The translations under genes were made by a program, and so were the position numbers. DNA of 64,000 nt from Thalassia testudinum. Its lineage: Eukaryota > Streptophyta > Magnoliopsida > Alismatales > Hydrocharitaceae. Shown one piece after another: positions 28,950 through 40,663 of the stretch. Location: NCBI GenBank assembly GCA_037157565.1, contig JAZHRO010000012.1:7032501-7096500 (forward strand), in the 5' to 3' direction. The notes beneath the pieces are model-generated. The model had not been told where the DNA came from, searched no databases, and saw only the letters and a list, made by a program, of their open reading frames with translations. Within the stretch, counting starts at the first letter, position 1. Every line of letters begins with the position of its first letter.

Positions 28950-30240
28950 TTTTCTCTTTTCTATAACTTTTGTGGTTGCAAGTGCATCTTGTTGCCCTTA
29001 GGATTCTTCTTTGACTTGCTAGGAAGCTTCCTGGGATCTCTCTGTCGAACAACCTCCATAAGATGACCAATTTAGGATTGCATGTCACTTATCACCTTAT
29101 TTTGAGATTGAATGACCATCTGTTGGTTCTACTGCATGGCCTTCATCATGGTCTTAAGTTCATCCAATTTAGATGATTAAGGCTTAGGAGGATTTTGAAT
29201 TTGTTGGGAGTAAAAGGGTGAGGCTCTGCATCCTAAGTCGGAAGCCTCATTTTGCTTCCAAGAGAAGTTGAGATGATTCCTCCATCCAGGATTAATGTAG
29301 GTGTTAGAATAGGGATTTTTCCTGGAGGGTTGGAATCCCTACATTCAATTCAGCCTGGATCAGCTTAGGAAATTGATTTGCCAGATAACACCTGATAGTT
29401 GAGTGGTAGGTGCTCTAGCAAAGGGAGCATTCAAAAATAGGTTGGACTTAGGTGGCTTGCTTCAGATATGTCTCGGGGTTAGATAATAGCCTATCGAATT
29501 TTTGATTGAGCATTTGAATTTTATAAGCAAGGTCTTGTGTAGCCCTGGCCTCATTAACCTCTATATTCTTTTGAAGAATTGAAGGACCCCTCTCCAAATA
29601 GGCAGATGTGAGGGGGATAGAATTCTCATTAAGGCTCTGGAAGAGGGCCCAAGCCTCATTAGTTTTGGTTAAGAAGGTTTCCAGCACAAGCGCCATCTAC
29701 CATTTGCTTGTCCTTATCAGACAAACTAGTGTAGAACCTCTCATCTAGTTGCCATTTGGGCACTTGATGATGAGGGCGTAAACTTAAAAGATTATTGAAG
29801 CGTTCCCATGTTTCATGGAATCGTTTTCCATCGTTCTGAGTAAATCTCTTAATGGTCCTTTTGAAATGATTTGTTTTGCTATCGAAAAGTATTTCTTTAA
29901 AAATTCTCTCCTAAGGGTAGGCCAAGTATTCACCCTTGCATCTAGTTAATGGTACTAATGTTTAGCCTTGTCCTTTAGGGAGAATAGGAAGAGGGTGTGC
30001 ATTAAGGCTTCATCAGTAAAGCCTTGCAACTTCACCATGGAGCAGATCTCGGTGAATTCCTCAAGATGGTGGTAGGGATCCTCTTGGTTAGTACCATAGA
30101 ATAAGGGTAACAATAAAATAGTACTACTCATGATCTCCTAAGAGAGGTCCCTTCAAGCTGTCTAATGGCCACTTCATGTGTGGTGGGGATGAACTAGTCC
30201 TTCAGAGATCTTTAGTTGTTCCCCCCTTGTCAGCCATCTC
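28950..30240 (-). pseudogene. Athila-type gag remnant
   Basis: On the minus strand, broken frames parallel the gag of the complete Athila copy at 56640-58250. They include an EAWALFQSLNENSI segment near 29640, an LDELKTMMKAMQ segment near 29150 and an NHLNFSWKQNEAS segment near 29270. The best open piece runs 29696-29448. Several stops and frame changes break it. Gag would form the particle core in which reverse transcription occurs; this copy cannot. The 5' LTR should lie to the right but I could not place it. Confidence 0.6.
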
Positions 30241-33200
30241 TCATACCGCTCGGTTTCTCCTAAGGATTCTCTCGAGTTCTGGGTTAAAGACTACCTTCTC
30301 CCTAAGGACCTTCTACTAATAATACAACCAGAGTAAACAACATACACTGGAACTCTTTCTTTTGTTAGTGAATTAAGGTCTTTAGCTTAAAGATTTCCAC
30401 TTGGTAGCCAACAATTTATGCAACATTACGCATCCTAGCCGATCTTCGATTTGTGCCAAAAGACCTACTTGCAGGGAAGATTAGCCTCCAGTTGAGACTG
30501 CACACCACTGGCACCCCAGGGCTCTAGTGGAGAAACTAACCTGTTGGCTAATTGCCTTGTGGTGCAAGGGGAAGAGATAGGAGTCTCTAGTGGTTCTTAC
30601 GTGTGATGTGGTCAAGTACTCATGTGTGCATCACTCAGCATGATATTTTTTAGTTTTGAAAATCACACTCAAGTCCTTTAACATGCACTTTAGTCCACTT
30701 GATTTTAAGTTTAATCTCTCATACAGTTCAATTTTAACAAGTGACCACTTTGTTAAATCTTTTCAAACAAATTAGGTGATCTCTTTTAGGTGGATGCAAT
30801 GAATGGCAAGTATTGATGCAAAGAAAAGATGTTTCCACTAGCTTTCAACAATGCAATATGGTGCAATGTACAAAATAAAATAGAGGTAGTTGAAAGATAT
30901 AAACCAATTTACATCTACATCTAGTTTTGCAGAGAGTAGAGAGCGCCCACTCCACAGAGAGTGAAATAGGAGCTGTAAGCTTGGGCTCCGATCGGCTGAC
31001 CCCCCCGCCTCCGAATGCTTTCCTTTCTTCCCTCGGACCTCTCCTCTCCTTCGATCCACCCTCCTTCCCAACATGCGTAGCTTCTCGCCTCTTCTAGTGG
31101 TCGGGTGCGATGGTGTGCTACCGAGGACCGATGAGCTGCATGCGGCGTCGAGGTGCAGCATTTGGTGTGCTGCGTTGCTGTGGCATGGAGCGACCGTTGT
31201 TGCAGTGTACGAAGCAGTGGGCTCAATTCGACGTGTGGCGACCTTCGGTTTGGCGTGCTTGGTCGCGACAAGCTGTGGCTTATGGTGCGGGTACTGTGGT
31301 GTGATGTGTCCATGGCGCGACCATTGGAGGGTGAGAGGTGGTTGTTTTGTCATTGTAAGAGGGTTTATTTGTTGGGGTAGATTGGTCTTCTTTTTCTTTT
31401 TTTTATAGGATTTTTTTTTTTTTTAGGACTACGTGTGATCCCGTGCTTATCACAATCGAGATTTCTGACGTGAGTCAGTGGGTCGATTTAATCAATTTTC
31501 TCGTTAGCATGATTTTCGAGATTTTTATCTCATTGGTACTTTGTCATTTTACCAGCATAGGGTCGATCTCCTTTGGGTGATCTTTCATTTCTCAACCTTG
31601 GGATGTTTTCTTTTTATTTCTCCTTTATTACTTGTCTCTTTTCTTTTGTCTCTTTGTTCTCCTGTTTCTAAGGGTCATATTCCCCCCTTTATGGGTGAAG
31701 ATTCTGTCTTTTTCCTTCCTCTCTGGGATGCATCTCTTGTATCGAGGTCTTTCCTATAATAGAATATTTTTTTCAGCAAAAAACATAAAATGATTACTAG
31801 GCTGCTTCTAACATTTTTTTTAGTATTTTTCTAATTTGTGCGAGAGAAAGCAAATAAAAAAATTACAAACAATATCCACGAAAGAAGATAAAAATCAGGT
31901 AATGAGCTAGGCCCCAAAAATCACCCCGATCAACAATGGCTGGAAAAACCTGAAGTAAAGCGGGACACTCCTTGAAAATACCTCGGAACAAGGTCCGAAT
32001 AAAGTAATGAAATAGTGTCTAAAGCCCACACTAATCTAATCTAATCTAAAAATAAAAACGAAATGATGCAATGATGAGAGCCGTTCCGACCACCAAGGCT
32101 CCTCCTGCTAAGCTTTGCTGTACCTCGCAAGGCAGAGAAGATGTTAGTTTCACGAAAAATGCAATTATATCAAAAATGTTATAAATAAGAGTGACTAAAA
32201 ATAAACATATAATGGCACGTTTTTACGCCAACGACGTGAAATTGATCAACGTATCATAAATATAAAAATAAATAAAAACCTTGTTCGGATTATTGAATAT
32301 GCATAATCACTGAAATAAAATTTACCAACGAATCACCTAAATTGGAAAGTTGGGTCGATTATCAGGGAAATAATAAATATATATTTATTTTATTGTCACT
32401 TGGTGTGAATTTATAAGATGAAATGGATCATAAAATAAGATTTTTTTTTTTTAACATTAAATAACACAAGGTGGTAAATAAATGAAAGAAAAATAAGAAA
32501 ATGATAAGTGGAGGATGGACGGATCGATGTTGCTCCTCGAGCATGGTGAGTGGGTCCTATTGCGTGTAGAGTCCAATGTCGAAGTGTGCGGATGTCAGGC
32601 AAGCAAGGATAGGGTTCACATGCGTATACTATGGAGCAGGTGTACGTGTGAAGTGGGCGAGTGGCTCCCAAAATTGCCTTGTGCGTCAAGCACGATGGAA
32701 GACGCGATGCCGATGCCGATGCCGCTTAGACATACTTGTCGAAGCCAGTGATAGAGATCGAAGCGGAAGGCGTACGACGTGGAGTTCCAAGTCTGCCTCG
32801 CGTGGTGGTGCAAGGGGGAATCGACGTCAGACGTCGATGTACACGACCGGAGGAGATCAACGAGTCCGATGTGCGGCAAGGATGGCGAAACTCGGGAGGG
32901 ACGGCGATGACTCGAGCGTGGACGGGAGAGGGCGTGGGAGAGGCTCCGAGTGGGCGGACGGGTGTGACCGAGAATGGTGGGAGCGGCTGTCGAAGAGAGA
33001 GGAGTTGGGGCGGGACCTTCGGGAGGAGATGTGGCGTGGAGGTGTGCATGGGTTTTTAACGTGGGGGAAGAAAATGGTGATTTTGCATGGGGGAACGGAT
33101 GAAGTAGGATGGGATCCACGCAGGAACACTAAAGGGGGAAAAAAAAACGCCTGCACGTGGCCTTTTATCCCATGCGTTGGGCTATTTTGTTGGCCGGGTG

Positions 33201-33260
33201 TTAATGTGTTGCCTGACTTATAAAAAAATTGGAAAGGTGAGTGCATGCAGCGGATTCATG
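30241..33260. other. Repeat-derived DNA with two GC-rich blocks, no gene seen
   Basis: The GC-rich blocks at about 30950-31350 and 32510-33200 are open in several frames on both strands at once, which is a composition effect. None of the translations resembles a known family. The AT-rich stretch between them has only short frames. I suspect LTR or LARD-type repeats but could not find termini. Confidence 0.45.
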
Positions 33261-35615
33261 TGGGGGCATTGCACTGCAATATATTAGACATCTCCGGTTG
33301 TTTTGTAACCAAAATCATTTTAACAGATGCTACAAAGTGACGGCATAAGTAGTGATGGTGTAAATAACAATGTTTCGTTTTCCCATCAGTTGTAAAGAAA
33401 TTTTGATGTTAAATTATCATTTGTCTAACGGACGGATTGAATCTTTTATCGTCGTTTCATAATCGATGGTAATTGTATTTTTTTGTCATTTGTAAAATAA
33501 ACCGCAGGGTTTGTATATCACTTCTTTCCTCGTTAACGCTGATGCACTTGTAATATTAATAGCATCCGTCACGACAACATTGACACACCTAGGACAAAAA
33601 AATGTATTTCATTCGTTTTCTAACTCAAAACATTCAAGTTTTTACAACAAAAAGATATACATTCATGTTCTTACAAGAAAAAGATATACATAAGTCATAC
33701 GTAATATATTACTACTCATGTAAATAATAATCATAGCTTTCATGCTCGAACTCATTCTCATGAACATCAAGCACCTTGCTAGCTCTACTTCCCGTAATTA
33801 TTTGAAATATCTTCATTATATCATCAAAATAAAGACATAATGCCTTGAAAAAAGAAACGACTAAATGAATCACTCATTTTAAATATTTGTACATAAATTA
33901 ACAAGTAATATAACAACTCCATTATGATAGCCTTATGTATCCTCAACTTACTTGCATATGTTTCTTCAAAATGAAATGTACATACATCTAACAGGTTTCA
34001 ATGATATTTTGATGCTTTGATGTTGCGTTGATGATATTTTCTCATCTTGAAGTAAGTTTGTTATTCAATATTCTTCCTCTTAAGCTAGAATATAAACCTT
34101 AAATATCTAAATTTAAGCCTTGTACAAAATATCGAAGCTTACATGGATAAACCCAAGCTATGAACATCTCCACATACTTAAATGATATCTAGACCTCAAA
34201 TAGAGTGTCTCATCCATTTGGAAGCCTCAAGAATAGTATACAATTCAAGTATAGACACTCTTGCATAATAAAACTCTCCCTTGGAATAAGAATAACAATA
34301 GGAAAAAACCTCAAGAATGAATTAGAAATAGAAATCTAATTTCACCCTTCATCTCATAATTGTTTGATTTACAAAATTGTTTAAGTGAAAAGAAGGAATA
34401 AATGAAGAGTGATAACCCACAGAAATTTAATACTCTAGACCTCTCTCTTCACCCCTTCCTTTATCTTTACTTCCTTTTTTGAACTCTTGGTTTCCTTTTC
34501 TTCATCTCTTTTATTTCTTTAAGAACAAAAATAACTAGTAAAATTGTAAAAGTATCATACTAAAAAAATAAAATCAATAATTCTTAAGATCTTTTATTTT
34601 AAACTAAGTCAAGTGAGATAATATCACACCCAACAATGAACCCACAAGATCAACACTATGGCCATGTGCCCACCTCTAATCACCTCCTAGGATATCTACT
34701 ATATCACTTACAATGTTTTGTATTTACAGGTTTAAGGAGAAATTTATTAACGAAAGGGACTAAATTTTACCCAAAATTCGGTAGAATTTCCTTTATTTTA
34801 TCGTGTTTTTTTAAATTCTTGTACATGTTAAAGGAGACCTGTGCAAGAATATAATTTTTTTAAAAAATAATAAGGTGGGTACATCTCAACATTCACAATC
34901 ACAATTACAGAAAGTACAAAAATATGCAACCACTACAAGTATACCTTGCCATACTGCTTTATATACGGAAAAATCCTTCCAAAATGTTTACATCAACAAT
35001 TTATAAGTTCATACAAAATTGAAAACCAAAAGGGGAGATATCATAAAATATAAATCTCAAGTTCACATTGAACTCCTATTCTAGTTATATTACATCATTT
35101 CACCCCAATTACTTCCACAAAAAAAAGGAGTAACCCAAAAAAAAGAACCATCAACTGAAATGCTTACCAGAAAAATATACCTCGTACTAAGGAATTCTTT
35201 GTCCTACTGATAAGGTTGTCGATGAAGCCAAATCAACTGCAACTTAAAATGCGAAATCAAATCAACAAAAATTAAGAATACAGTAAATTCTATTGAAAGA
35301 AATGAATGATCCACTCATTTCATATAATCTATTTATTGATTCACTTCATAACAAAAATAATAAAATACAACAAATGAAAATTTAATTGAAACGGAAAACT
35401 AATCAAATAAAGCATTCCCAACGACAAACTTACGGTACCAAGGGTCACATACTGTTGTATAAATGAACTCCAAAATAATATACAGGTGTTAGAAGAAAAA
35501 CAATTTTGATTCATCAGGCGTCAACTCTCAAAAGCAAGAAAACTATTCCACATAAATTGTCAATTTAAGGAGTGCTGTAATACCTGAAGAAAGATACGTT
35601 GGAGTAGCTACTTAC
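33261..35615. other. AT-rich DNA, no gene seen
   Basis: Motifs such as TATCGTCGTTTCATAATCG and TTTTGTCATTTGTAAA near 33440-33500 vaguely recall those at 43880-44176. Otherwise nothing is recognisable. The last exon expected for the FolD remnant downstream was not found here. Confidence 0.4.
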
Positions 35616-36955
35616 AATAGCAGGGTTTATTCCGATATCTATCACAACTGCACCTGGCTTTATCCAGCTTCCCCTAACCAAATTTGTAACACCAACTGCA
35701 GAAACTACAATATCCGCTAGCCTTGTCATTTCCTCAGGATTTTTTTATATAAGAATGGACAATGCCAACCGGAGTATTCTCTCTCTGCCATATTATTTGT
35801 GCAAAATAGCATAAGATATATAGACATGTGTATAAATAAGCCAGTGGCAGAGTCATGGAGGATCAAAGCTTACTTTGACACACTTAGTATCAATAGCAGG
35901 AAAACTACATGAATGCATTTAATAGATTAATTCCTTTAGTTGTATGCTACTTCTTTTAGGGGTATGTTATAGAGTAAAAAGTGATACAATAGACTCAATA
36001 TTAGAAACAAGGTGAGAACACTGCGAACACCCGAAGGTGATCAATTTTGCTTGAGGGACCAAATAAGCAACATAAACTAGTGCATAAAAGCACGTGTACG
36101 CACGTATGTATATGATGTTCAGGGTATCAATACAATGCACTTATAAGATTAGACATGATCTGCTTGAAAAAGATGGTATGTGTATTTGCTAAAGTATACT
36201 TGCTTTAACCACTACTTACCAGTATTGCCCCAAACTCAACCAGATAGAACAAGGAGATTTACCTGAAGTAGAAGTGTTATAGGCATCCCAACAATGTTGC
36301 TTCTGCCAATTACAACAGCTCTCTTTCCTTTAATTACCACTCCATATCTGTACAACAACTCCAAGCAACCTTTAGCATCACAGATAAAATAGAAATCAAT
36401 CTTGATATGTCATGTACACTCATGAAATGGAGGGCAGTTTGCTAAAAAAAGCAACAGCCTTATCATCAAATATCAAAATACATGGCCATAGGTACATCAG
36501 AAGAAATATTAAAGTCCTCCAGGTAAAATAGGTTCAAAAAGGTTCCCATGCAATGTGTCCATTGCTTTATTTTTTGATTTAGTTTTGGATCATGAAACCA
36601 CATTCTGGTACAATATGTGTCAAACATCTAAAAAATATAGAACACAGCATATCCCAATATCATCCATAGGCAAGTGTGTCCATGAATTGGCAAACTCACC
36701 CAACAACGAAGGAAATATCAGGGAGAGTTGCAGCAACATACAAGAGGTTCCGAAATAAAGCTCTAAACTACTAAGGATCAAATAGCTTTCGGTGTCAATC
36801 TTTATCAAAGCACAAAGTTGGCTCCATAGTAATATAAGCAGGTTTACCTGCCAACATTCCAACCTATGTCAACAACGTACTTTCTCTGAGAATTTTTTGT
36901 CCAGGAAAGAGCCATTCTAGAAAGCCTCAATAGTGCTGGGCCAACATGACTGACC
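35616..36955 (-). pseudogene. FOLD: Bifunctional methylenetetrahydrofolate dehydrogenase/cyclohydrolase (FolD) remnant
   Basis: Two exons are clear on the minus strand. The exon 36369-36263 encodes CLELLYRYGVVIKGKRAVVI then GRSNIVGMP, the NADP-binding region, and ends at a GT donor after LLLQ. The exon 35784-35616 continues RENTPVGIVHS and later [10 protein letters not shown] and [17 protein letters not shown]. Between them a run of seven A's at about 35739-35745 shifts the frame; removing one A restores the family sequence. A more decayed exon (36955-36848) recalls the ILRE...VDGFHPLN-GR region in mixed frames. The PCTPK exon and the C-terminal exon were not found. FolD interconverts methylene- and formyl-tetrahydrofolate. 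I judge it an inactive fragment, unless the A run is a sequencing error and the missing exons lie elsewhere. Confidence 0.8.
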
Positions 36956-36963
36956 TGATCACA

Positions 36964-37265
36964 AGAAAGTAGATCATCTGGTCAACTAGATCATTGATGA
37001 ATGTATAACATCTTTTCTCTAAGGTAAGAGCTAGCATCCAATAAATAATTGACCTCAATGGAAAGAAAGTAGTTTGACCTGCCTAGATGACTACGCCTTT
37101 CGTGACAAATAATAATATACTTCTCTAAGGTAAGAACTAATATCTAGTATAGAATTGATCTTAATGAAAAGAAAGTAGTTCATCCTGCTTACGTGACTAG
37201 ATTTTTCATGAGAAATTGTCAACGTAGATATCATTTTTTTCTCTAAATGCTAGATATATCATTGA
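36964..37265. repeat. Diverged ~110 bp tandem repeat, about 2.5 units
   Basis: Units begin with TCTCTAAGG at 37016 and 37122 and a partial one (TCTCTAAATGC) near 37240. Each contains AAAGAAAGTAGTT and a (C)CTGC-TA-(A/G)TGACTA block. A truncated unit precedes at 36964. It lies upstream of the FolD remnant. Confidence 0.7.
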
Positions 37266-38134
37266 CTATAGGAAGTATCACACAAACATGTACCTCACAC
37301 TTTAAGGCCTACTCACAAGGAAGATCTTTAATCAAAAGCAAACCTAGAAAACTCATAAGATTGAACTGCCTTGTTGAACTTATCAAACCAAACCATCGAC
37401 TCTGCTTAAGTCCATTTGACTTTCTTCAATTTCCACACCTCAACTTCATGATTCATCTTGGACTTATCTTGACAAGCTACTGCACAACAACATTTTACTA
37501 AAAGATTCTAATACAAGGTGTTTAACGCATCAAACAACATTGGAAAGAAAAAATTACAACAATCCATTATTCACACTCTTAACCACTATCACTTCAAATC
37601 ACCTTGATCATATATGTGTACATACAGCAAATTCCCCTCTGTTTTGAGAATGTGATAACAATTTGTGAAAAAGGTAATTGCAACTCAAAAGGTAATCATT
37701 GTGAGATCTCTATATCAATATGAAAATTTAAAAAAGAAAAACAAATGATGCAATTTCTATTTGTTACAAAAAAAACAAGCAACATTTATCTAGTTGGCAT
37801 GTTCAAGGAAAAAAAAACAAAAACAAAAAGAAAGAATACGTTGGGATTTAGGACTTTGGAATGTTTGGAGGAGGAGGGTGGTGCAGAGGAGGAAGAGGAG
37901 AGGATTGAGGAGGAGGAGGAGGGCGGCGTCGAGGAGGTGGTGTTGGAGGATGGCGGGGAGGAGGAAGAGGAGAGGGGCGAGGAGGAGGAGGAGGGCGACG
38001 TGGAGGAGGAGGAAGACGAGGAGGAGGAGGGTGGCGAGGAGGAAGAGGAGGGCAGCGAGGAGGAGTTACCTAAAAAGGAGGAGGACGAGCAATGATCGAC
38101 AATGATGGCCTCCAATCGAGGAGGGGCGGCGATC
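37266..38134. other. Non-coding DNA ending in a GGA/GAG-rich tract
   Basis: From about 37858 to 38097 the plus strand is almost pure GAG/GGA-type purine DNA. It encodes long Glu, Arg or (minus strand) Ser/Pro runs in all frames. I consider it low-complexity sequence and not a gene. Purine-rich DNA resumes at 43816 beyond the inserted element. Confidence 0.65.
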
Positions 38135-38139
38135 ATTGT
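38135..38139. repeat. Target-site duplication ATTGT, left copy
   Basis: It is identical to 43811-43815 and abuts the TGTAACGACC terminus of the inserted element. Confidence 0.9.
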
Positions 38140-40034
38140 TGTAACGACCCGGTTCCCGAGTCCCTACGAGACACGAGAACCGGACCGACTCGACTAATCC
38201 CAAGACCCAGTCGTCCAACGAGGAAGTAACCAAAAGACAGTAAAATAAACCACATTCAGCATGAATATAACTAACAGTAAGAAAGTACAGCAGTAAGGAA
38301 AGAAACTACTACAGTAGGTACCACCACAACAGTAAAACAACATTTATCATAAAACAAAAACTGCAGGTAAAGAAGGTACAGCGGAAACAAAAACTACTCA
38401 CTAGAACAGAAACAAAAGGGGTACAAAGCTGTGGTAACTCTACTAGACCCTACTCGGCCCAGCGTCCTCTGCAGCCGCCGACCCTGGCTGCTCAACACCT
38501 GGTCCTGAAAAAGGTAACGAGTGTAACACGTCAGCAAAACGCTGAGTAGAGTGGCAAACTAACTAAAGGCAACAGTAGAGTGTACAGTAGCTGTTATGTT
38601 CTATTACTTCCTTTATTCACATCTTTCAATTTTTCTCACTATTTCATTTATTTCTCAGATCCTTTACTTGATCTCGAATGTCCTCGTGGGACGATCTTGA
38701 TTGCAGTCTTTTCCAAAAGTAGAAGTAGCACGTGGTGCTCTCCTGGCCGGGAGAGTCCCCCGTGGTGATCCTACCCTCAGTCAACCACCCCAAGGTCACT
38801 GACAGACGTAACGGTGACTACGGCACGCGCGATAAACGCACAGGTAGCTAGCCCGCACTGGCACGCGGTCAGTCGTTTCCGTTAACGGGTGCGCCCAAAG
38901 CACAGCACGGAACCAGGGCAGAGCCCTCTCAGTAACAGGGGTCCAACCCCTCCACAGTAACCAAACCGGGGCCTTGCCCCTCCACAGTCCGCGCACCCTC
39001 GCCTGACTACCCTGGTTTGCCCTAGTGGGCCTAACAAGTCGGTGAAGGAGGCTAGCAGAACCCCGGGGCCCGTGGGGTAGCTAGTACTCTCCTAACACTA
39101 CTAGCTCTCCTCGGTACTACGTACACGAGGGCCAACAAGTCGGTACAGAGCGGCCAATCCTAACCCCGGGTCCCTGGGGCGGCTGGCCCCACTCTGCACT
39201 AAACAGGTACAGGTACTTCCCTTGGTACTGCGTACCCAAGAGACAGTACAACTACATCTCAGTTCCATTCCTTTTTCTTTCCAGGAGTTCCACTCATAAT
39301 TCCCCGTAGGGTTCCAGCTCTTTATCTCAGAACATCATATGTTTCACTTTCCAGATTCACGTTCTCAAATTCCATGATCTCAAACATGTTTCTTTATTCA
39401 TAACAGGCAGCTGTTAATTAGATTTACAGGCAGCTTTATATATTCCTTTCCATTTTTCCAAGACTGCAGTAATATACAATCCACTAGTTTTTCCATCCTA
39501 GGATTCATGCCATATCCTAGGATCTATCATACAATCTAGTTTTCCGGCCCTAGGATTCATGCAACACCTAGGAGCTATCATTCCATATATTTCTCATTCC
39601 TAGGATTCATGCAACGCCCTAGGTTCTAGTTATGGTTCCATACTTTAACAGATTTTATTAATACTTAAAGCCACTCTACCAGGTATAACGGGAGTAATGG
39701 GGGCGTGATCGGGGATCCCGCGCGCCTCCGCGACTCTCAAGACTGCAACCGAACGAGGTCCTATCACAAGGATCAAACACAAGGAGTGTCTCAAAACAGT
39801 GTATAGCGACTGTAGGCGGGTAGAGGAATTAATTCTGAAACGAACGCAACTCGAATCGCGGAAAACAGAGCCCAAACGGGCCCTAAACGGGTCGAGAAAG
39901 ACGATACTGTGCAAAATCAGACGTCTGGAACTCCTTCCAGACGTCTTAAACGGTGGATCAGAGAATTACCTGTTTAGCTTGGTTCCCCGGACGTCCAGAA
40001 GTCTGCGGGGACGTCTGCCCTAGATCCCAGACGT
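38140..40034 (-). repeat. Left arm of the 1.9 kb inverted repeat (LTR sequence, reversed)
   Basis: It is the reverse complement of 40664-42558 with very few differences. Examples I found by eye: a one-base indel near 38692, and substitutions near 38382, 39294, 39808 and 39927. A TATA box on the minus strand (TATATAAAG, plus-strand 39434-39442) would direct transcription leftwards out of the element. It contains the CCTAGG array (39497-39624) and a ~110-bp direct repeat with TACGTAGTACC/TACGCAGTACC near 39110-39240. Confidence 0.93.
39497..39624. repeat. CCTAGG palindrome array in the left arm
   Basis: Six CCTAGG hexamers occur in about 130 bases as three repeats of CCTAGGATTCATGC plus a second CCTAGG. 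The mirror array in the right arm lies at about 41074-41202. Confidence 0.9.
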
Positions 40035-40260
40035 CCGATGGTCCCTCAGGACGTCTGGAGGTCACTCCCGCCGTCTGGTACAACTTCCAGACGTCTGATT
40101 CGCAAAGGATGACGAATCAGCGACCCTGCGCACAGCCAACCCCCCTCCCTCAGTACGGTCAGTCGACAAGAAGGAAGAAGAAGCGGAAACTCACCTTTCA
40201 GACGTCTGTATGATCTTACAGACGTCGACCTTGCCGTCTGGATATCAACCCAGACGTCTG
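39920..40260. repeat. Array of AGACGTCT-type palindromes at the inner end of the inverted repeat
   Basis: Ten GACGTC hexamers occur in about 340 bases, mostly as CAGACGTCTG or CCGGACGTCC. Three more are in the right arm (about 40680-40760). The motif carries an ACGT core, like plant bZIP sites. The same motif forms a denser array in the unrelated solo LTR at 55310-55860. Confidence 0.9.
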
Positions 40261-40663
40261 ATTCTGGAAATTTTTCCAGAATCAGAACCTTGCTCGGCCT
40301 CCGCTCGCGACGCCGCCCGCATCGCACCTCGCGCGTCCGCTGCTCCGCCCGCAGCAGGTCCCTCTCCGCGACGCTCCGCGCCCCCTGCGCCCTCCGCCGG
40401 CCGGCCAAGCCGCTCCGGCGAGCTCGCCCTCACGGCAGAGCCCCGCCCTCGCACGCCGCACCTCCTCCGCGCTCACTGCGGCTGCCACTGCCGCTGCGCC
40501 CTCGCGTCCGCTCGCTCTCGCGCACAGGCAGGAGAAGAAGGAAGAAGATGGTGGAGACGGGAGGGGAGGCGCGCCCCCTTTTAACGCCGCGCGGAGAGGA
40601 GAGAGAAGGCGGTCGCAGCCGCCTGCAGCCGCAGAGAAGGAGGGCAGAATCGCAGGTGAGATT
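40035..40663. other. Spacer (loop) of the inverted repeat
   Basis: The left part carries palindrome-rich DNA. From about 40290 it is strongly GC-rich with frames open on both strands, which I take as a composition effect. CCCCTTTTAACGCC near 40577 could be a weak TATA-like site. It probably represents the U3 region of the original LTR. Confidence 0.55.

Noticed and set aside
32576..33223. 215-codon GC-rich frame on the plus strand
   Set aside because: Overlapping frames of similar length are open on both strands, codon content is Arg/Gly-rich, and no domain is seen; this is a composition effect.
37745..38095. Open frames encoding poly-Glu, Arg-rich or Ser/Pro-rich proteins
   Set aside because: The DNA is GGA/GAG low-complexity and is open in several frames on both strands at once; no family is recognisable.
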